A DNA stretch of 16,615 nt from CAYVLI01 sp964452105 [NCBI: uncultured Nitrospinota bacterium] (GTDB lineage: Bacteria > JAUXIQ01). The stretch covers positions 1 through 16,615 of the forward strand of contig CAYVLI010000015.1 in the NCBI GenBank assembly GCA_964452105.1. Reading direction: 5' to 3'. Made by a program: the position numbers and the translations under genes. How positions within the stretch are numbered: the first letter of the stretch is position 1; each line of letters starts with the position of its first letter. The notes under the pieces are model-generated. The model was not told the origin of the DNA and ran no database searches. It was given only the letters and a program-made list of their open reading frames with translations. Below, one piece after another: positions 15,694-16,615 of the stretch.

Positions 15694-16029
15694 ATGGTAA
15701 AAGTCATCACCACATTAAAAAGAAAAAAGGGAATGCCGGTCGAGGAGTTCTCTCAATACTGGGAGAAAAACCACGGGCCGTTGATCAAGAAGACGCTGCC
15801 CGGCGTCAAAAAGTACATTCAGAACCACCCCATGAAGCTGCCGGGCGGGGGAGAACCAAAGATCGACGGAGTGGTGGAGATATGGTTCGAGGACATGGAT
15901 GCGTGGCGCAAGGCCGCTGAGTTCTTCGAGGGCGAGGGCGGTAAAATCATCATCGGGGACGAAGAGAAGTTCATAGACAGGAGCTCCATGGTGTTCTTCG
16001 TGGCCGAAGAAAAAGTCATCGTGCCTTGA
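15694..16029 (+). CDS. EthD-like small dimeric alpha/beta-barrel protein
   Basis: A 111-residue protein resembling the EthD family (dimeric ferredoxin-like alpha+beta barrel). The opening MVKVITTLKRKKGMPVEE followed by FSQYWEKNHGPL (19-30) is the typical strand-helix start of the fold, with the conserved YWxxxHGPL segment. PGVKKYIQNH and VEIWFEDMDAW (strand then helix) give the second half. Members include proteins of unknown function and enzymes of polyketide or ether breakdown; the reaction here cannot be told. AAGGAGGG lies seven bases before the ATG, the best ribosome site in the window. The DNA glycosylase gene begins 12 bases after its stop, so the two are very probably cotranscribed. 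Confidence 0.75.
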   Translation: MVKVITTLKRKKGMPVEEFSQYWEKNHGPLIKKTLPGVKKYIQNHPMKLPGGGEPKIDGVVEIWFEDMDAWRKAAEFFEGEGGKIIIGDEEKFIDRSSMVFFVAEEKVIVP

Positions 16030-16041
16030 AAAATACTTGAC

Positions 16042-16551
16042 GTGACAAAGCCAGGAGAGAAAAAGCGGTGTCGGTGGGCCGAGGGAGACCCGCTCATGAC
16101 CCGCTACCATGATGAAGAGTGGGGCGAGCCGGTCGAGGATGACGACGCCTTATTCGAGCGGCTGACTCTGGAGATGTTCCAGGCAGGATTAAGCTGGCGC
16201 ACCGTCCTGAACAAGCGGGAAGCCTTCCGAAAAGCCTTCGACGACTTTTCGCTCTCCCACGTTGCAGACTACAGAGAAAAAGACGTCCAGCGCCTCCTCA
16301 ATAACAAGGCGATAATAAGGAACAGGAAGAAAATAGAGGCCGCCATTCAAAACGCAAAGATAATACTCGAGCTTAAGAAAGAACACGGCTCATTCGCTAA
16401 ATATTTAGCCAGCCTGGACAACGATGAGAAAACCCTTTCGAAAGAGTTCAAAGACCGCTTCAGCTTCATGGGACCTACCATAGCCCTGAGTTTCTTCCAC
16501 AGCGTGGGAATCGTTCCCGCTCGCCATGAGCCGGACTGCTGGAAAGCCTGA
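16042..16551 (+). CDS. tag: DNA-3-methyladenine glycosylase I
   Basis: Base-excision repair enzyme that removes 3-methyladenine from alkylated DNA. The start is GTG at 16042, needed to include the conserved opening KRCRW; no good ribosome site precedes it, which fits translational coupling to the EthD-like gene 12 bases upstream. The zinc ligands of the family are all present with E. coli spacing: C10-X12-H23 and, near the end, H162-X3-C166. The catalytic glutamate is E44 in LTLEMFQAGLSW (E38 in E. coli). SFMGPTIALSFFHSVG (141-156) is the usual helix-hairpin-helix end. At 169 residues it is slightly shorter than the 187 of E. coli because it stops three residues after the last zinc ligand. 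Confidence 0.93.
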   Translation: MTKPGEKKRCRWAEGDPLMTRYHDEEWGEPVEDDDALFERLTLEMFQAGLSWRTVLNKREAFRKAFDDFSLSHVADYREKDVQRLLNNKAIIRNRKKIEAAIQNAKIILELKKEHGSFAKYLASLDNDEKTLSKEFKDRFSFMGPTIALSFFHSVGIVPARHEPDCWKA

Positions 16552-16615
16552 CCCGGAACCTTAAATCAGGCAGCTATATGGCCCTGGCCAGGGTGAAAAG
16601 GTGAACGGCGGCTGC
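16552..16615. other. Window edge after tag
   Basis: The last 64 bases hold no complete gene. CCCTGGCCAGGG at 16582-16593 is a perfect 12-base palindrome. AAGG followed closely by a GTG near 16602 could be the start of a further gene, but too little is visible to say. Confidence 0.3.

Noticed and set aside
15648-15920. 90-codon open frame overlapping the EthD-like gene
   Set aside because: Arg- and Gly-rich out-of-frame reading of a well-supported gene with an excellent ribosome site.
1-16615. CRISPR array, transposon ends, tRNA genes or prophage genes
   Set aside because: No regularly spaced repeats, terminal inverted repeats, transposase or integrase frames, or tRNA-like sequences were seen on either strand.

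Overview
The window is bacterial chromosome of moderate GC with ordinary housekeeping and acyl-CoA metabolism genes. I see no rRNA, tRNA, CRISPR array, transposase, phage gene or conjugation gene. The gene set suggests an anaerobic or facultative bacterium that degrades acids through CoA thioesters and builds a type IV pilus. A Desulfobacterota (deltaproteobacterial) origin is my first guess and a Dehalococcoidia-like Chloroflexota origin the alternative. This rests on overall gene content and protein flavour, so it is weak. TTG and GTG starts are common: nth, rsmI, the acyl-CoA dehydrogenase and tag all use them.

Layout. 1-1340 (minus): 5' part of a PilB-type secretion ATPase that runs off the left edge. 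1341-1728: AT-rich divergent intergenic region. 1729-3234 (plus): endonuclease III, then a crotonase-fold enoyl-CoA hydratase. 3408-5036 (plus): a catalytic large subunit of the B12-dependent acyl-CoA mutase family, ending at a clear hairpin terminator that also separates it from the convergent genes to its right. 5165-7107 (minus): a membrane multi-domain haem protein followed by a metallo-beta-lactamase (MBL) fold hydrolase. 7344-7904 (plus): a helical protein of unknown function, convergent with a glyoxalase II-like MBL hydrolase (7918-8583, minus). 8761-10713 (minus): a CocE/NonD (S15-type) serine hydrolase, divergent from 10898-13873 (plus), which holds an MmsA-type CoA-acylating aldehyde dehydrogenase, a TrmN6-like methyltransferase and RsmI. 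14203-15363 (plus): an acyl-CoA dehydrogenase behind a near-consensus promoter and a leader of about 170 nt. 15694-16551 (plus): an EthD-like small protein closely followed by DNA-3-methyladenine glycosylase I.

Functionally, the hydratase, mutase, MmsA and acyl-CoA dehydrogenase would fit breakdown of branched-chain amino acids or fatty acids by way of propionyl-CoA and methylmalonyl-CoA to succinyl-CoA. They are separate transcription units rather than one operon, so this link is inference. The strongest second-look items are the mutase, whose active-site loops depart from the family in three places; an MBL hydrolase with two altered metal-ligand positions; a c-haem/CopD-like/cytochrome b5-like fusion; and an acyl-CoA dehydrogenase whose catalytic glutamate appears to sit in the isovaleryl-CoA dehydrogenase position. 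I do not see a clearly new multi-gene system here.
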